From: Clostridiales bacterium
GTDB taxonomy: Bacteria > Bacillota > Clostridia > UBA1381
Direction: 5' to 3'
Assembly (NCBI GenBank): GCA_029219585.1
Contig: JAQXTR010000029.1
Coordinates: forward strand, 1-44,067
DNA length: 44,067 bases
Shown here: in pieces, positions 16,451-24,218 of the stretch
How the letters are laid out: the number at the start of each line of letters is the position of its first letter
How positions within the stretch are numbered: position 1 is the first letter of the stretch
Translations under genes and position numbers: made by a program
Notes under the pieces: generated by a model
Told to the model about the DNA's origin: nothing
Database searches by the model: none
What the model saw: the letters and a program-made list of their open reading frames with translations, nothing else

Positions 16451-17545
16451 ATGAAATTAGGTATTGTAGGTCTGCCGAATGTCGGCAAGTCCACATTGTT
16501 TAACGCAATAACACAGGCAGGAGCGGAGAGCGCAAATTATCCGTTCTGTACAATAGAGCCTAATGTAGGTATCGTAGATGTGCCTGATGAAAGAATAGAT
16601 AAGCTTGCAGAGATGTATCATCCGAAGAAGGTGACGAGGGCGTATATTGAGTTTGTTGATATTGCAGGTCTTGTAAAGGGTGCGTCAAAGGGTGAGGGAC
16701 TTGGAAATCAGTTCCTTGCATCCATACGTGAATGCGATGCAATTGTTCATGTTGTGCGCTGCTTTGAGGATACGAACATTACTCATGTGGACGGTTCAAT
16801 TGACCCGGTGCGTGATATTGAAACTATTAATCTGGAGCTTATTCTTTCAGACCTTGAGATGCTTGAAAGAAAGATAGACAGGACAAAGAAGCAGATGAAG
16901 GGCGATAAGTCGCTTGCATCGGAGCTTGCACTCTATGAGAGGGTAAAGGCTGCAATGGAGGAGGGGAAGCTTGCAAAGTCGCTTGAGTATGACGATGATG
17001 AGCTTGCACTCATGAAGGAGCTGTTTCTGATAACAATGAAACCGGTTATCTATGCGGCAAATGTTGCCGAGGATGATTTTTCAAAGGGAATTGAGAATAA
17101 TAGGTTTGTCAATATGGTTAAGGAATATGCCGCAGGCGAGGGTTCTGAGGTAATGCCTGTTTCCGCAAGGATAGAGGATGAGATTGCTCAGCTTGATGCG
17201 GACGAAAGAGAAATGTTCCTAGATGATCTCGGAATGAGCGAGTCGGGATTGGACAGACTGATTAAGGCAAGCTATTCTCTTCTCGGGCTTATAAGCTATC
17301 TCACTGCGGGAGAACCTGAAGTACGCGCATGGACAATCAGGAAGGGCACAAAGGCACCGCAGGCGGCCGGTAAAATACATTCTGATTTTGAAAGAGGCTT
17401 TATACGCGCGGAGGTTGTGCATTATGATGATCTCGTGGCTTGCGGTACGATGGCGGCAGCGAAGGAAAAGGGACTTGTAAGAAGTGAAGGCAAGGAATAT
17501 GTTATGAAGGACGGAGATATTGTTCTGTTCAGATTTAATGTATAA
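16451..17545 (+). CDS. ychF: Redox-regulated ATPase/GTPase YchF (OBG family)
   Basis: P-loop NTPase of the OBG family that prefers ATP and associates with ribosomes and stress responses. It is 364 residues long, as expected. G1 is GLPNVGKST; the G3 region reads FVDIAGLVKGASKGEGLG; the G4 position has the NxxE form (AANVAEDD), which explains the ATP preference. A coiled region at about 125-190 and a C-terminal TGS-like domain (about 280-364) follow. The ribosome binding site AAGGAG overlaps the end of a possible short upstream frame. ychF, radC and mscS overlap end to start, so they form one operon. Confidence 0.97.
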   Translation: MKLGIVGLPNVGKSTLFNAITQAGAESANYPFCTIEPNVGIVDVPDERIDKLAEMYHPKKVTRAYIEFVDIAGLVKGASKGEGLGNQFLASIRECDAIVHVVRCFEDTNITHVDGSIDPVRDIETINLELILSDLEMLERKIDRTKKQMKGDKSLASELALYERVKAAMEEGKLAKSLEYDDDELALMKELFLITMKPVIYAANVAEDDFSKGIENNRFVNMVKEYAAGEGSEVMPVSARIEDEIAQLDADEREMFLDDLGMSESGLDRLIKASYSLLGLISYLTAGEPEVRAWTIRKGTKAPQAAGKIHSDFERGFIRAEVVHYDDLVACGTMAAAKEKGLVRSEGKEYVMKDGDIVLFRFNV

Positions 17546-18318
17546 TGGAAGATAAGAGCTCAAGCAAGAAAAGTAAAAATATAGAGGAAAAACTCAAGGA
17601 AATGGATTCGTCGAAGATCCATGCCGGACATCGTGAACGGATGAGAAAGAGGTTCGATGAGTCAGGCTTTGACGGCTGGTCGGAGCATGAGGTTTTGGAG
17701 TTTATGCTCTTTTATGCGCGTCCGCGTATAAATATGAATAACATTGCGCATACAATTATGTTTAACAGTGCAAACAGTATGTCGAGAATGTTTGAACTGG
17801 CGGAATCGGGCGCACTTGGAAAGCTCAACGATATAGGCTCAGGTACCGTGAATTTTCTGAGGTATCTTAAAGCATTTATTAACTATTATCACAGTAATGT
17901 GCTGCGGGGTAAGTCAGTACAGATGACGAGAAATAATTTTAAAGAAGTGCTTGAATATATAGATTTCCCTACAGACAGTGAAGATTTGTTTGCCATATGT
18001 CTTAACAGAAGGATGGTTATAAAATATGTGGCAAGTGTTGCCGAAACGGCGGGAGAAACATATGCTTCAACGCGTCCGGACAGGATAATTAAAATCGCAA
18101 CAGCGGTAAATGCGGATTTTGTGGTGCTGGTACATAATCACCCGAGCGGCAATACGGAGCCTTCATATGATGATATATATCTGACTGAGTATATGGACAA
18201 TAAGCTGTCTGCGGTAGGAATATTTCTTGTGGATCATTTCATTGTCTGCGGTGATGAGGTAGTAAGTATAAAGATGATGTTGCAGGAAGAGGAAGATGGA
18301 AAACGAGATAGTAAATGA
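17545..18318 (+). CDS. radC: RadC-family JAB/MPN-domain protein
   Basis: RadC-like protein of 257 residues. The N-terminal part has the helix-hairpin-helix region (HAGHRERMRKRF, DGWSEHEVLEFML) and the C-terminal part the JAMM metal-binding motif HNHPSGNTEPSYDD (H-x-H-x7-S-x2-D). A conserved acidic residue for the metal site is expected near the start of the JAB domain. The biochemical role of RadC is unsettled despite the 'DNA repair' name. The ATG overlaps the ychF stop (TAATG). A Lys-rich N-terminal extension of about 20 residues precedes the conserved region. It ends 23 bases inside mscS. Confidence 0.93.
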   Translation: MEDKSSSKKSKNIEEKLKEMDSSKIHAGHRERMRKRFDESGFDGWSEHEVLEFMLFYARPRINMNNIAHTIMFNSANSMSRMFELAESGALGKLNDIGSGTVNFLRYLKAFINYYHSNVLRGKSVQMTRNNFKEVLEYIDFPTDSEDLFAICLNRRMVIKYVASVAETAGETYASTRPDRIIKIATAVNADFVVLVHNHPSGNTEPSYDDIYLTEYMDNKLSAVGIFLVDHFIVCGDEVVSIKMMLQEEEDGKRDSK

Positions 18319-19201
18319 AATAGGAAACGAGCTGGGAGTAACGGTAGAGTCGGTAGGTGATTCTGTTGCCGAAAGCGGACATAATGTGTTTCGGAGTATA
18401 GCCGATGCAATCGGATTTGATCTGACCTCATTATCACTGATGAAAATAGTAACATCGGTTGTACTGCTTATAATTTTGCTGATAATAAGCAAAGTAATAG
18501 GCCGGATTGTATATCACACAATCAGGAAAGCGCGTGTAACGGAGGGACTGAAAAAGTTCATAGCAAGAGCGGTAAGGTTTATATGCTACTTTATTTCGCT
18601 GATGATTTTTGCGGATTCGATAGGAATACCCGTCACTTCTCTGGTTGCCTTGTTCAGCCTTCTCGGACTTGCAGTATCGCTTTCAATACAGAACCTTCTG
18701 GGAAATATAATGAGCGGAATATCCATTCTTATGTTAAAACCGTTTGATATAGGAGATTATATAGAAACCGATGTGTCAGGAACGGTTAAAAATATAGGGC
18801 TGTTTTATACCGAGATTACAACGCCTGACAATAAGCGGATATACATTCCGAACGAAAAGCTGATAGGCGACAAGCTGATAAACTACAATGCAGAAGGCAG
18901 GCGCAGAATTGATGTTACATTTAATGCGGGTTATGAATGTGATCCGGAAACGGTCAAGGCGGCACTTAAAGCGGCGGTTGAGAGCGTGGATATGCTGCTT
19001 AAGGACCCCGAGCCTGTGATAGGCATTGCGGATTACGGCGAGAGCGCAGTTCTGTATAATGTATGGGTATGGACCGCATCAGGAAACTATTTTCCGGCAC
19101 GCTATGCGCTTATGGACGCGGTAAGCGAATACTATAAGCAATTCGGCGTCCATATGGCATATAACAGGCTTGAGGTAAACATACTCGATAAAAAAATGTA
19201 G
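18296..19201 (+). CDS. Small-conductance mechanosensitive channel (MscS family)
   Basis: Membrane channel that opens under tension to protect from osmotic downshock. Its 301 residues carry an N-terminal soluble stretch of about 45, two lipid-facing helices (about 49-70 and 84-105), and the pore helix region (about 108-145: LFSLLGLAVSLSIQNLLGNI). A beta domain starting at about 148 (LKPFDIGDYIETDVSGTVKN) and a C-terminal alpha/beta domain follow. The Gly/Ala-rich TM3 pattern of MscS is recognisable. GGAAGAGGAAG precedes the ATG. Third gene of the ychF operon, followed by a strong terminator. Confidence 0.95.
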   Translation: MENEIVNEIGNELGVTVESVGDSVAESGHNVFRSIADAIGFDLTSLSLMKIVTSVVLLIILLIISKVIGRIVYHTIRKARVTEGLKKFIARAVRFICYFISLMIFADSIGIPVTSLVALFSLLGLAVSLSIQNLLGNIMSGISILMLKPFDIGDYIETDVSGTVKNIGLFYTEITTPDNKRIYIPNEKLIGDKLINYNAEGRRRIDVTFNAGYECDPETVKAALKAAVESVDMLLKDPEPVIGIADYGESAVLYNVWVWTASGNYFPARYALMDAVSEYYKQFGVHMAYNRLEVNILDKKM

Positions 19202-19208
19202 AATTATG

Positions 19209-19237
19209 CAGGCGGATTTTCCGCCTGTTATTTTTTT
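19209..19237 (+). terminator. ychF-radC-mscS terminator
   Basis: CAGGCGGA-TTT-TCCGCCTG perfect stem followed by GTTATTTTTTT, eight bases after the mscS stop. Confidence 0.93.
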
Positions 19238-19278
19238 GCGCGCATATATATTAATATGATACATTGTTATGAGAGGAG

Positions 19279-19440
19279 ATGGAGAAAACGAAAAAAATAT
19301 TGTTTTCATTACTTGCTGCCGTATTCATATCGCTTATTATACCGTTAGCAATAGTCGAGCTTGCGCAGCCGGAAAACAACGCAGATTCCACTGCGCCGCA
19401 GCCGCCCCGGACCGTTGAGCAAACGCCGCAGCCGATTTAA
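19279..19440 (+). CDS. 53-residue single-span membrane peptide before spoIIIAA
   Basis: Short frame with a basic N-terminus (MEKTKK), one hydrophobic helix (ILFSLLAAVFISLIIPLAIV) and a Pro/Gln/Thr-rich tail (QPENNADSTAPQPPRTVEQT). It would be either membrane-anchored with the tail outside or secreted. GAGAGGAG lies immediately before the ATG, which is unusually tight spacing, so initiation strength is uncertain. It lies between the mscS terminator and the spoIIIA operon, with a weak hairpin after it. No family is recognised. The signal-anchor-like composition argues that this is a real gene rather than a chance frame. Confidence 0.5.
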   Translation: MEKTKKILFSLLAAVFISLIIPLAIVELAQPENNADSTAPQPPRTVEQTPQPI

Positions 19441-19448
19441 TGAAAAAT

Positions 19449-19482
19449 GGGGCTGTATCATTATGCCCCCTTAATGTTTTTG
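19449..19482 (+). terminator. Weak hairpin with T-rich tail
   Basis: GGGGC / GCCCC five-base stem with an 11-base loop followed by CTTAATGTTTTTG. It is possibly a leaky terminator between the small membrane peptide and spoIIIAA. Confidence 0.4.
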
Positions 19483-19490
19483 TTCTATGT

Positions 19491-19507
19491 GCGGACAAAC
19501 CATAATA
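19491..19507 (+). promoter_or_regulatory. Possible sigma-E -10 region of spoIIIA operon
   Basis: GCGGACAAACCATAATA contains a CATA-type -10 preceded by GGACAAAC, a context seen upstream of mother-cell sporulation genes in Clostridia. It lies about 40 bases before spoIIIAA. The -35 box is not convincing, so this is tentative. Confidence 0.35.
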
Positions 19508-19544
19508 AAATGTAATAGAGACAGGTTGAGAGGAGGAAAAAAGA

Positions 19545-20471
19545 ATGTACATAGCGGTAAATGAGATGCCTGTCAAGGGAAGAGAGCTTATGAGCATCCT
19601 GCCGTCTGCTGTCAAAAGGTATACCTGCAATGTGAATCCGGATGAGGCAACGGAAATGCGGCTGATTGTAGGCAAGCCGTTTACTATAAGGTATCCCGAC
19701 GGGGATTATTATCTGACGCCGAAATCCGTGCTTTCACGGTGCCCGGCAGGAGCTGTCATTATAAATCAGAGTATGATGGATGAAATGCTTGAAAAAATAA
19801 CCAAATCATCGCTTTATTCCGTGAAGGAGGAGATCAGAAACGGATATATAACCATTGAGGGAGGGCATCGTGTTGGAATTGCCGGGACGGCTGTTACAGA
19901 AAACGGAAATGTTGAATTTATTAAGAATATTTCAGCTATGAATATAAGGATTGCCAATGAGCTTAAGGATATATCAAATGAGGTCATAGGCGCAGTCGTG
20001 CATGACGGCAGACCGCTTAATACTCTCGTTGTTTCTCCGCCTTGCGCAGGAAAAACAACACTTTTAAGGGATATAGCAAGAAAGCTTTCATATAAGGGCT
20101 TTGCGGTTGCGATTGCGGACGAAAGATGCGAGCTGGCGGCAATGTACCGGGGAAAAAGTCCGTTTGATCTGGGTATTACCACTGCTGTAATGGACAACTG
20201 TCCGAAGGACAAGGCAATGCTTATGCTGCTAAGATCTATGTCACCCGACGTTATTGTTACGGATGAGATAGGCACGCAGAGCGATGCTGAGGCGATAAGA
20301 AGCATTATGAACAGCGGCGTCTCTGTTATAGCTTCCATTCACGGCAGGGACACGGCGCAGCTTGAAAAGCGTGAGCATATAAGGGAACTGCTGTCGATGT
20401 TCGATACTGTAATAACTCTTTCAAAACGCAAGGGTGCGGGAACCGTGGAGGAAATAAAAAGCAATGCTTAA
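19545..20471 (+). CDS. spoIIIAA: Stage III sporulation protein AA (ATPase)
   Basis: Secretion-type ATPase of the SpoIIIA-SpoIIQ channel ('feeding tube') between mother cell and forespore; cytoplasmic face of the mother-cell membrane. Its 308 residues include the Walker A SPPCAGKTTLLRDIA, followed by ADERCELAAMYRG and the Walker B-like DVIVTDEIGTQSDAEAI, as in related VirB11/GspE-like ATPases. A strong GAGGAGG site lies upstream. First gene of an intact eight-gene operon in which neighbours overlap or nearly touch. Confidence 0.97.
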   Translation: MYIAVNEMPVKGRELMSILPSAVKRYTCNVNPDEATEMRLIVGKPFTIRYPDGDYYLTPKSVLSRCPAGAVIINQSMMDEMLEKITKSSLYSVKEEIRNGYITIEGGHRVGIAGTAVTENGNVEFIKNISAMNIRIANELKDISNEVIGAVVHDGRPLNTLVVSPPCAGKTTLLRDIARKLSYKGFAVAIADERCELAAMYRGKSPFDLGITTAVMDNCPKDKAMLMLLRSMSPDVIVTDEIGTQSDAEAIRSIMNSGVSVIASIHGRDTAQLEKREHIRELLSMFDTVITLSKRKGAGTVEEIKSNA

Positions 20472-20967
20472 GCTTATAGGTGCATCTCTTCTGGGTTTCG
20501 TATGCGCGTATTACGGTTTTGTATCGGCGGACAGGCTGAAGAAACGTCGGGATTTTCTGAATGAATTCAAATCAAGTCTGTCGGTTATTGAAACGGAGAT
20601 TGTATTGGGAAGATATGAGCTTGGAGAGATTTTCCGTGGGATAGATAAAAGCCAAAAGCTGTACGGGCTGTATGGCATATGTGCGTCGCTTATTGAGGAA
20701 AACGGCATAAGAAATGCGTGGAAGCTTGCGTCAGAGAAATCCGGCGAGCAGGGATGCCTTAAAAAAGAGGATATAAGCGCCGTAAGCTCTCTTGGCAATG
20801 AGCTTGGTATGAGTGATATAGACGGGCAGAAGAAGGCTTTAAAACGCGCAGCGGAGCTGATAAAGCCATTGGCAGACAATGCCGGAGAGGAATATACAAG
20901 ACTGGCAAGGGTTTACCGCAGCTGCGGCGTACTCGCCGGAATTTTTATAATACTTGCTGTAGTATGA
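20464..20967 (+). CDS. spoIIIAB: Stage III sporulation protein AB
   Basis: Membrane protein of 167 residues, resembling the GspF-type platform proteins of secretion systems. It has a hydrophobic N-terminal helix (LIGASLLGFVCAYYGF), a basic loop, an alpha-helical cytoplasmic part with the characteristic LSVIETEIVLGRYEL segment, and a C-terminal membrane helix (GVLAGIFIILAVV). It overlaps spoIIIAA by eight bases. It is recognised by position in the operon as well as sequence. Confidence 0.95.
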   Translation: MLKLIGASLLGFVCAYYGFVSADRLKKRRDFLNEFKSSLSVIETEIVLGRYELGEIFRGIDKSQKLYGLYGICASLIEENGIRNAWKLASEKSGEQGCLKKEDISAVSSLGNELGMSDIDGQKKALKRAAELIKPLADNAGEEYTRLARVYRSCGVLAGIFIILAVV

Positions 20968-20975
20968 GGTGAAAA

Positions 20976-21170
20976 ATGGACATAGATTTAATTTTTAAGA
21001 TAGCGGGTGTCGGAATAGTGGTGGCGGTAATGAATCAGCTGCTTTCGCGCGCGGGAAGGGATGAACAGGCTCTGCTTATAACGATTGCGGGGCTGGTGGT
21101 GGTGCTGTTTATTCTTACGGAGCGTATCGGAGAGCTGTTTGAGTCCGTGAAGAGGATATTTAATCTATGA
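20976..21170 (+). CDS. spoIIIAC: Stage III sporulation protein AC
   Basis: Very small membrane protein (64 residues, two hydrophobic segments) with the family start MDIDLIFKIAGVGIVVAVMN and the SRAGRDEQALLITIAGL segment. It works with SpoIIIAD in the channel's inner-membrane part. GAGGTG precedes the ATG; the stop overlaps the spoIIIAD start (ATGA). Confidence 0.95.
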   Translation: MDIDLIFKIAGVGIVVAVMNQLLSRAGRDEQALLITIAGLVVVLFILTERIGELFESVKRIFNL

Positions 21171-21562
21171 GCGAGCTTATACGTATTGCGGGAATAGGCT
21201 TTATGGGGGGGATGCTGGCACTTACCGTGAGGAAGGAACGGCCCGAATTTGCGGTAATGGTATCTCTTATTACTTCGGTTATAATTCTTGCGGAAATACT
21301 GGAGGGGGCAGGGAGTATCGTTTCAGAGCTAAAAGAGCTTACGGAGGAATGCGGAGTTGATATAAAATATTTTGCGATTGCGTTAAAAGCGGCAGGGATG
21401 GCATACATTGCGCAGTTTGCCGCAGAAATACTGCGCGATAGCGGAGAAAACGCAGTTGCGTCAAAGGTGGAAGCTGCGGGCAAAATATGTATTCTGGCGC
21501 TCACAATGCCTGTTATGACCTCATTTTTGCGGTTATGTGTAAAGGTGGTGAACGGAATATGA
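21167..21562 (+). CDS. spoIIIAD: Stage III sporulation protein AD
   Basis: Membrane protein of 131 residues related to SpoIIIAC, with three to four hydrophobic segments. GIGFMGGMLALTVRKERPEF at the start is typical, as is the C-terminal KICILALTMPVMTSFLRLC. It overlaps both neighbours by four bases, so the operon is translationally coupled here. Confidence 0.95.
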   Translation: MSELIRIAGIGFMGGMLALTVRKERPEFAVMVSLITSVIILAEILEGAGSIVSELKELTEECGVDIKYFAIALKAAGMAYIAQFAAEILRDSGENAVASKVEAAGKICILALTMPVMTSFLRLCVKVVNGI

Positions 21563-22626
21563 AATGGCTGTACGCAACTGTTTTTGCGTTCATGCTGATG
21601 TATGTGTTGTGCTGCCCGGTATATGCCTTTGAAGTACCGTCTATCGAAGGCTATGATTTATTTGAGAGCACCGCGTCAGATATTATGGCAGGTAAATTTT
21701 CTCTTAATCCTGTTGATATACTTAATAATCTGTCCGACGGAGTCATGCGTGAAATAAGAGCTTTTTCCTCAAATGCTGCGGCAATTCTGGTAATGGCCAT
21801 GCTCTCATCAACCGTATGCACACTTAATTCCGCTCTGGGTGATAATGAGGGCGGCAAGGCATCGTTTTTTGTGTTTTTTACGGTTATAAGCGGTCTTGCC
21901 CTTAACTGCTTTTCAACGGCATTGTCATACGGAACAGAGGTTATAGGGCATATGACCTCATTTATGGATAAGCTTACTCCCGTGCTTATGCTCACACTGT
22001 TTGCCTGCTGTAAATCGGTCAGTGCCGCAGCATTTGAGCCTGTGCTTTCGGCATCGGTATACGTTGTGTCAATTATTATAGAACACTGTCTTGTGCCTCT
22101 TATGACATTTTCGGCGGTGCTGGCGGTTGCGGGCAATATAGGCGATAAAACCAAGATTTCCGGATTTATAAAGATTATTAAATCGGTTACAAAATGGCTC
22201 ATGGCATTTGTGATAACACTGTTTACCGGAATAAATGCTGTTTACGGCTTTACATCATCGGCATTGGATGAGGTGGGAGCGAAAACAATAAAATTTGCCG
22301 TGGGGAGTCTTGTGCCGGTTGTGGGCGGATTTCTGTCAGATACACTGGATACGGTTGTGTCATCTGCGCGCCTTCTGAAGAATGCGGTAGGTATTTCGGG
22401 CATTATCATTATAGCGGGAATATGCGTTGTGCCTGTTATCAAAATAGGCGTAATGCAGCTGCTGTTAAAGCTCTGTGCTGCCGTAACAGAGCCTGTAACA
22501 GACCCCAGAATATCAGGCGTGATCTGGGAGGTGAGCGAGGCGGTAACGTCGGTGTTCGGTACGGTTATACTTACTGCCGTTCTGTTCTTAATAAACATAT
22601 GTATAATTCTGGCGGCAGCAGGTTAG
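21559..22626 (+). CDS. spoIIIAE: Stage III sporulation protein AE
   Basis: Polytopic membrane protein, about 355 residues from the chosen start, with an N-terminal signal-like helix (LYATVFAFMLMYVLCCPVYA) and about seven further membrane segments. It forms the central membrane part of the SpoIIIA channel. The start at 21559 overlaps the spoIIIAD stop (ATGA) and is preceded by GGTGG. The longer frame from 21487 would begin deep inside spoIIIAD and is rejected. The FSSNAAAILVMAMLSSTVC and FTGINAVYGFTSSALDEVG segments match the family. Confidence 0.96.
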   Translation: MKWLYATVFAFMLMYVLCCPVYAFEVPSIEGYDLFESTASDIMAGKFSLNPVDILNNLSDGVMREIRAFSSNAAAILVMAMLSSTVCTLNSALGDNEGGKASFFVFFTVISGLALNCFSTALSYGTEVIGHMTSFMDKLTPVLMLTLFACCKSVSAAAFEPVLSASVYVVSIIIEHCLVPLMTFSAVLAVAGNIGDKTKISGFIKIIKSVTKWLMAFVITLFTGINAVYGFTSSALDEVGAKTIKFAVGSLVPVVGGFLSDTLDTVVSSARLLKNAVGISGIIIIAGICVVPVIKIGVMQLLLKLCAAVTEPVTDPRISGVIWEVSEAVTSVFGTVILTAVLFLINICIILAAAG

Positions 22627-22636
22627 GAGGGCGGTT

Positions 22637-23113
22637 ATGAAGGCATATATTATTTCGATTGCGGCGGCGGCGGTAATATCGGCGGTTGTTACAATACTTA
22701 CGCCCAAGGGCTGGACAAAATATGTCGGAATTGTAACAGGAATGGTGGTTGTTATGTGTATCGGTCAGCCGCTGCTGCAGCTTATGAACACAGATGTATT
22801 TGAGGGCTTTAAATATGCTGCGGAGCAGACCTCCGAAAGCGGCACACGTGCGCTTATGGATGAGATAAAAAAGGAGCTTACCGCTCGTGTTGAGGAGGAT
22901 GCAGTGCAAAGGCTGAAGAGTGAATTCGGAGCAGAATGTGAAGTATCTGCAAGGATTGATGTTGACGATGCGGGCAGAATCCGCGGCATTGAGGAAATGA
23001 CTGTTACCGGGGGGAATATAGATAATGCGGCGATAGGTCGTCTGAGAGAAATTTACGGAGTAAAGAAGGTTAATTATGGAAGAATTAAAAAAAATACTTC
23101 AAAGCAGGAATAA
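22637..23113 (+). CDS. spoIIIAF: Stage III sporulation protein AF
   Basis: Membrane-anchored protein of 158 residues: two N-terminal helices (about 1-22 and 31-52) and a C-terminal soluble domain with the ring-building-motif fold typical of SpoIIIAF (EVSARIDVDDAGRIRGIEEM). AGGAGG precedes the ATG. Its last 38 bases overlap spoIIIAG in another frame, a rather long overlap. Confidence 0.94.
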   Translation: MKAYIISIAAAAVISAVVTILTPKGWTKYVGIVTGMVVVMCIGQPLLQLMNTDVFEGFKYAAEQTSESGTRALMDEIKKELTARVEEDAVQRLKSEFGAECEVSARIDVDDAGRIRGIEEMTVTGGNIDNAAIGRLREIYGVKKVNYGRIKKNTSKQE

Positions 23114-23531
23114 TCGCCTTATGGTTTTAATATTAATAATTGGGATTGCATTTATAGCGCTTCCGGGACTGTTTTCCGGAAGCGGTGCGGAGAAGAATGA
23201 AAATGCGGTCGCACAATATTTCAGAGAGGAGGAACGCTTAAGTGAAATACTTTCAGAGATTGACGGAGCGGGGAAGGTTTCCGTAATGATTTCCTATGTA
23301 TCGACAATGGAAAAGGATTTGGCATATGACGGTGAACGACAGCGTATTGTGACTTCGGACGGTGATGTGGTGGTCAAGCGCGAGGTTTATCCGGAGGTGA
23401 AGGGTGTGATTGTGATTGCGGACGGTGCAGGGAATCCGTCCGTAAGGCAGACGATTAAGGAGGCCGTCACTGCTGTGACGGGTGCGGCGGCAAATCATGT
23501 ATGTGTATACAGCAGCAGTAATAATGATTAA
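23076..23531 (+). CDS. spoIIIAG: Stage III sporulation protein AG
   Basis: Ring-forming channel component of 151 residues, with one N-terminal membrane helix (about 15-33) and an extracytoplasmic ring-building domain. Here the segment EILSEIDGAGKVSVMISYVS and the following EVKGVIVIADGAGNPSVRQT are the conserved parts. Shorter than the B. subtilis protein but typical for Clostridia. It starts inside the end of spoIIIAF, preceded by AAGAAGG. Confidence 0.95.
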   Translation: MEELKKILQSRNNRLMVLILIIGIAFIALPGLFSGSGAEKNENAVAQYFREEERLSEILSEIDGAGKVSVMISYVSTMEKDLAYDGERQRIVTSDGDVVVKREVYPEVKGVIVIADGAGNPSVRQTIKEAVTAVTGAAANHVCVYSSSNND

Positions 23532-23543
23532 TGCGGAGATGAG

Positions 23544-24170
23544 ATGATGATATTGAAAAAGAAAGAAATTATAGCGGCATCGCTTGTGGTGCTTATCGGT
23601 ATGGCGGGGTATCTTAACTGGTCATATCAGGACACCGTAAGGGTAAAGGATAACGAAAGCTATGTGACAACAGGAAAAACACTCGGTGAGGCAGAAATGG
23701 TATCTGCAAATAATGAGGTTACAGAGGAGAATAACGACAGCGCGGACGCTGAGGCTGCGGACGCTGAGGAAACGGATGAGAGCGGTGATGTAGAGGACAC
23801 GGACAACGGTGTAACACAGGGCACGGGATATTTTGAGGATGCGAAAATGAATCGTGAGTCGGCACGGGCCTCGGCTATGGAGTCTTTAAAGGCTACGGCA
23901 TCTGATGAAAAAATTGATGAAAAAACAAGGGCTCTTGCCGGTGAAAAGCTTGTTGAAGCGGCAGCGGACATAGAGAAGGAGAATCGGATTGAAAGCATAG
24001 CAAAGGCAAAGGGATTCCCTGACCTGTGCGCTTATGTTAATGACAGCACCGCCGCGATAACGGTCAGAAGCGACGGGCTGACAGAAGCTCAGATTGTAAA
24101 GCTGAAGGATATTGTGACAAGCGGTTCGGATATTTCCGCGGACAGGATAAAGATTATTCAGGTTAAGTAG
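23544..24170 (+). CDS. spoIIIAH: Stage III sporulation protein AH
   Basis: Mother-cell channel protein that pairs with forespore SpoIIQ. Its 208 residues have a short N-terminus, one membrane helix (IIAASLVVLIGMAGYLNWSY), a long acidic low-complexity linker (about residues 50-95, rich in Glu/Asp) and the C-terminal ring-building domain (about 105-205: SARASAMESLKAT, IESIAKAKGFPDLCAYV). The ATG at 23547 directly after the one at 23544 has better spacing to GGAG (eight bases), so the true start may be one codon later. End of the spoIIIA operon. Confidence 0.95.
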   Translation: MMILKKKEIIAASLVVLIGMAGYLNWSYQDTVRVKDNESYVTTGKTLGEAEMVSANNEVTEENNDSADAEAADAEETDESGDVEDTDNGVTQGTGYFEDAKMNRESARASAMESLKATASDEKIDEKTRALAGEKLVEAAADIEKENRIESIAKAKGFPDLCAYVNDSTAAITVRSDGLTEAQIVKLKDIVTSGSDISADRIKIIQVK

Positions 24171-24171
24171 T

Positions 24172-24209
24172 AAAACCGGGGCTGGATACAAAACAGCAGC
24201 CCCGGTTTT
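24172..24209. terminator. Bidirectional terminator between spoIIIAH and ctpA
   Basis: AAAACCGGGGCTG / CAGCCCCGGTTTT perfect 13-base stem with a 12-base loop. It has T/A tracts on both sides and lies between convergent genes. Confidence 0.96.
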
Positions 24210-24218
24210 AATTGTTAT

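Noticed and set aside
21651-22202. 183-residue minus-strand frame opposite spoIIIAE
   Set aside because: spoIIIAE is firmly identified by sequence and operon position; the antisense frame shows no conserved motif.
23736-23820. Acidic low-complexity segment in spoIIIAH as an unusual insertion
   Set aside because: A variable acidic linker between the membrane helix and ring domain is normal in SpoIIIAH proteins of Clostridia.
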